Made by a program: the position numbers and the translations under genes. Below, in pieces: positions 62,301 through 64,000 of a stretch of 64,000 nt of DNA; within the stretch, counting starts at the first letter, position 1, and the number at the start of each line of letters is the position of its first letter. The stretch lies in the NCBI GenBank assembly GCA_023055505.1, contig JALIRH010000027.1, forward strand, positions 4,042,501 through 4,106,500. The letters are read 5' to 3'. The notes below the pieces were generated by a model. That model made no database searches, was not told the origin of the DNA, and saw only the letters and a program-made list of their open reading frames with translations. This DNA comes from Callipepla californica brunnescens. Taxonomy: Eukaryota; Chordata; Aves; Galliformes; Odontophoridae.

Positions 62301-64000
62301 CTTGTGATTTTATTTAAAATGTAACTAAACAAGCCTGAATCTAAATGTAATTCTGAGCATTATTTTACCCCCAAGAAACACATTTTGATGTATCAATTTG
62401 CATTAAAATATTTTTGTAATGATTTGATCCAAAAAGTCTGTACTTGACTTGGCAGTAAAAGGAGAAGGCAGTTACTTATATAGCTCTATTGAGAAGCACT
62501 AATTACAGCTTCTGCTGTTCATGGTGCATGGTATGTAGACATATGACTCATGTATATATCACTCTTTTCTTTTGAAGAAACGCAGTAGGAATTCTAACTG
62601 CAGAGATGAACATAAAGGACTTGAAGTTAATGGTTCACTTAGGAATAAATAGTTCCTCTTCTTGACACTTGTGCACAGAGTGCCAGACCTCAGCTGGACT
62701 AAATCAGTAAATCATTAACTTTAATAGGGATTTGCCAGTTTACACCTACGGAGGATCTGGCTCACATATTTCAGCCACGATTCTCCTTGGGCATAACCAG
62801 CACATCAGGCCTGGGGTCCTGTCTACAGAAGTCCATGGCCACAAATCTGCTGCTCTGCTCGGTACGCTAAGAATACAGGCTTCTCCTCAAGACAGAACAA
62901 AATGCAACTTTCCAATCATATATCAGACCCATGTGAAGAAGCAGACTTTTGTGCCCATGGAGCTACTGTATTTTTTTAATGAATCAGACAGGAATAGCGC
63001 TTAAACTGCCTACCACTAACTTTAATTTACAGCGTGTGGTAATATAGTGACAGTAATGTTGTCATCATTCTCTCTCTTCCTCTGTGGCATCAAGCCCAGA
63101 CTTTCACATTCTCGTTTTTAGGATGGTGTCAAACTAAGTTTTACCCCCACCCACTCAATCCCCTGATGAAATGATATGTTATTTAAAAAAAAAAAAAAGT
63201 CAGAGACCTCACTGATAGCTCCATAATCTGCTAGTTTTTCTCTTCTACCTTAATGTGCTTTTCATCCAAGGAACAGAATGAAAATGCATTTTCTACGGTA
63301 GTAACTGGCATGTTCTAAATGGTGTCAGAATTCAAGAACATGACAAGGAAAATACAGCTGGAGTGGAGGCCTCCACCACACATATAGTAGGAAATATTGC
63401 ATTCCCATGCTGTTTTCATGCATGCAAACGATCAGCCACATTACAAACCCTTAAAAACATTGTGAGAAAACTTGACATTTCCCAGATGGGCGGCTTATTT
63501 GAGACTAGCCCATCTGACTTTTCTTTCTCCAAGGGAATTTAACCCCTTGGAGCTCCTACAGGGAAGCTATGTTTCCTTGTTGTTCTACTGAGAGGCTTAT
63601 AAAATGGCGCTGGTTTGGCAGGACTTCTGGAGTTCAGGTTGACACCCAAATCTTTGTGCAAAGTGTGGTCAAAGATGCGTCGGTGGCTCTTACTCCTCAG
63701 TTTTATGGAGAGCAGCTTGTGCCAAGCTACAATCTGTACAAACCACATTACAGGCTGTAATGAGACCAAAATCAGCAACTGCTAGTCAGTCTTCACCATG
63801 TATAATCCTAACAAGCATCATGGCCTTGCAGGTTTTAAACTGTTCTCCATGTGTCAAGACCTCTGGAGCTTAAACTCAATATGTTTTCAATAACCCCATA
63901 AAAAACACATAAGCTTGCTTCAGTTTCAGGGCAGACCATTTAGGGAACAAGCTCACCATCTAGATTTTTTTGGCATAGGCAGGAGAAATAGATCTTTCCA

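Larger units (their letters stand above)
54051..64000. other. Mostly non-coding stretch
   Basis: No phased exon chain or further transposon was found. The 138-codon plus frame at 54,888-55,304 has no usable donor. The 58.66-59.34 kb part is GC-richer, with several open frames, a CTCF-like motif and a local duplication. Confidence 0.5.

Noticed and set aside
1..64000. CRISPR arrays, bacterial operons, phage or integrative elements
   Set aside because: No spaced direct repeats, Shine-Dalgarno-led gene runs or long bacterial-type frames; the CR1 content shows vertebrate nuclear DNA.
1..64000. Endogenous retrovirus or LTR element
   Set aside because: No paired LTRs, primer-binding site, polypurine tract or gag/pol-like frame other than the CR1 LINE reverse transcriptase.

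Overview
The window reads as nuclear DNA of a bird. The decisive sign is the repeat content: five CR1 non-LTR retrotransposon copies. One is a 1.1 kb copy with a long open reverse-transcriptase frame; four are short 3' ends with the typical avian wording and the 8-bp tail repeat. Other simple repeats are few and short. There are no bacterial operons, ribosome binding sites, tRNAs, rRNAs or CRISPR arrays. The species cannot be fixed from sequence alone.

Layout. 1-12.2 kb: AT-rich non-coding DNA. 12.2-14.3 kb: a CR1 fragment, then four plus-strand exon-like blocks with strong splice sites and matching phases, a tentative gene. 14.3-26.2 kb: mostly featureless, with one isolated exon candidate. 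26.2-35.1 kb: the best evidence for a protein gene, a compact minus-strand model of about 13 exons whose reading phases join. It starts from a small CpG-enriched promoter-like segment near 35.1-35.5 kb that also carries a strong divergent plus-strand donor site. 35.6-42.7 kb: a CR1 end and then non-coding DNA. 42.7-43.8 kb: the large CR1 on the minus strand. 43.8-64 kb: probable intergenic or intronic DNA with a few isolated exon candidates, homopolymer runs, a perfect DR1 nuclear-receptor motif and a CTCF-like motif.

Caution. I found exons by eye, from splice consensus, open frame and phase continuity. Introns are full of pseudo-exons that satisfy these rules, so the gene models are hypotheses. 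The longer exons (about 106-250 nt) carry most of the weight. I do not recognise the protein family of either model and give no gene symbols. The CR1 calls are firm.
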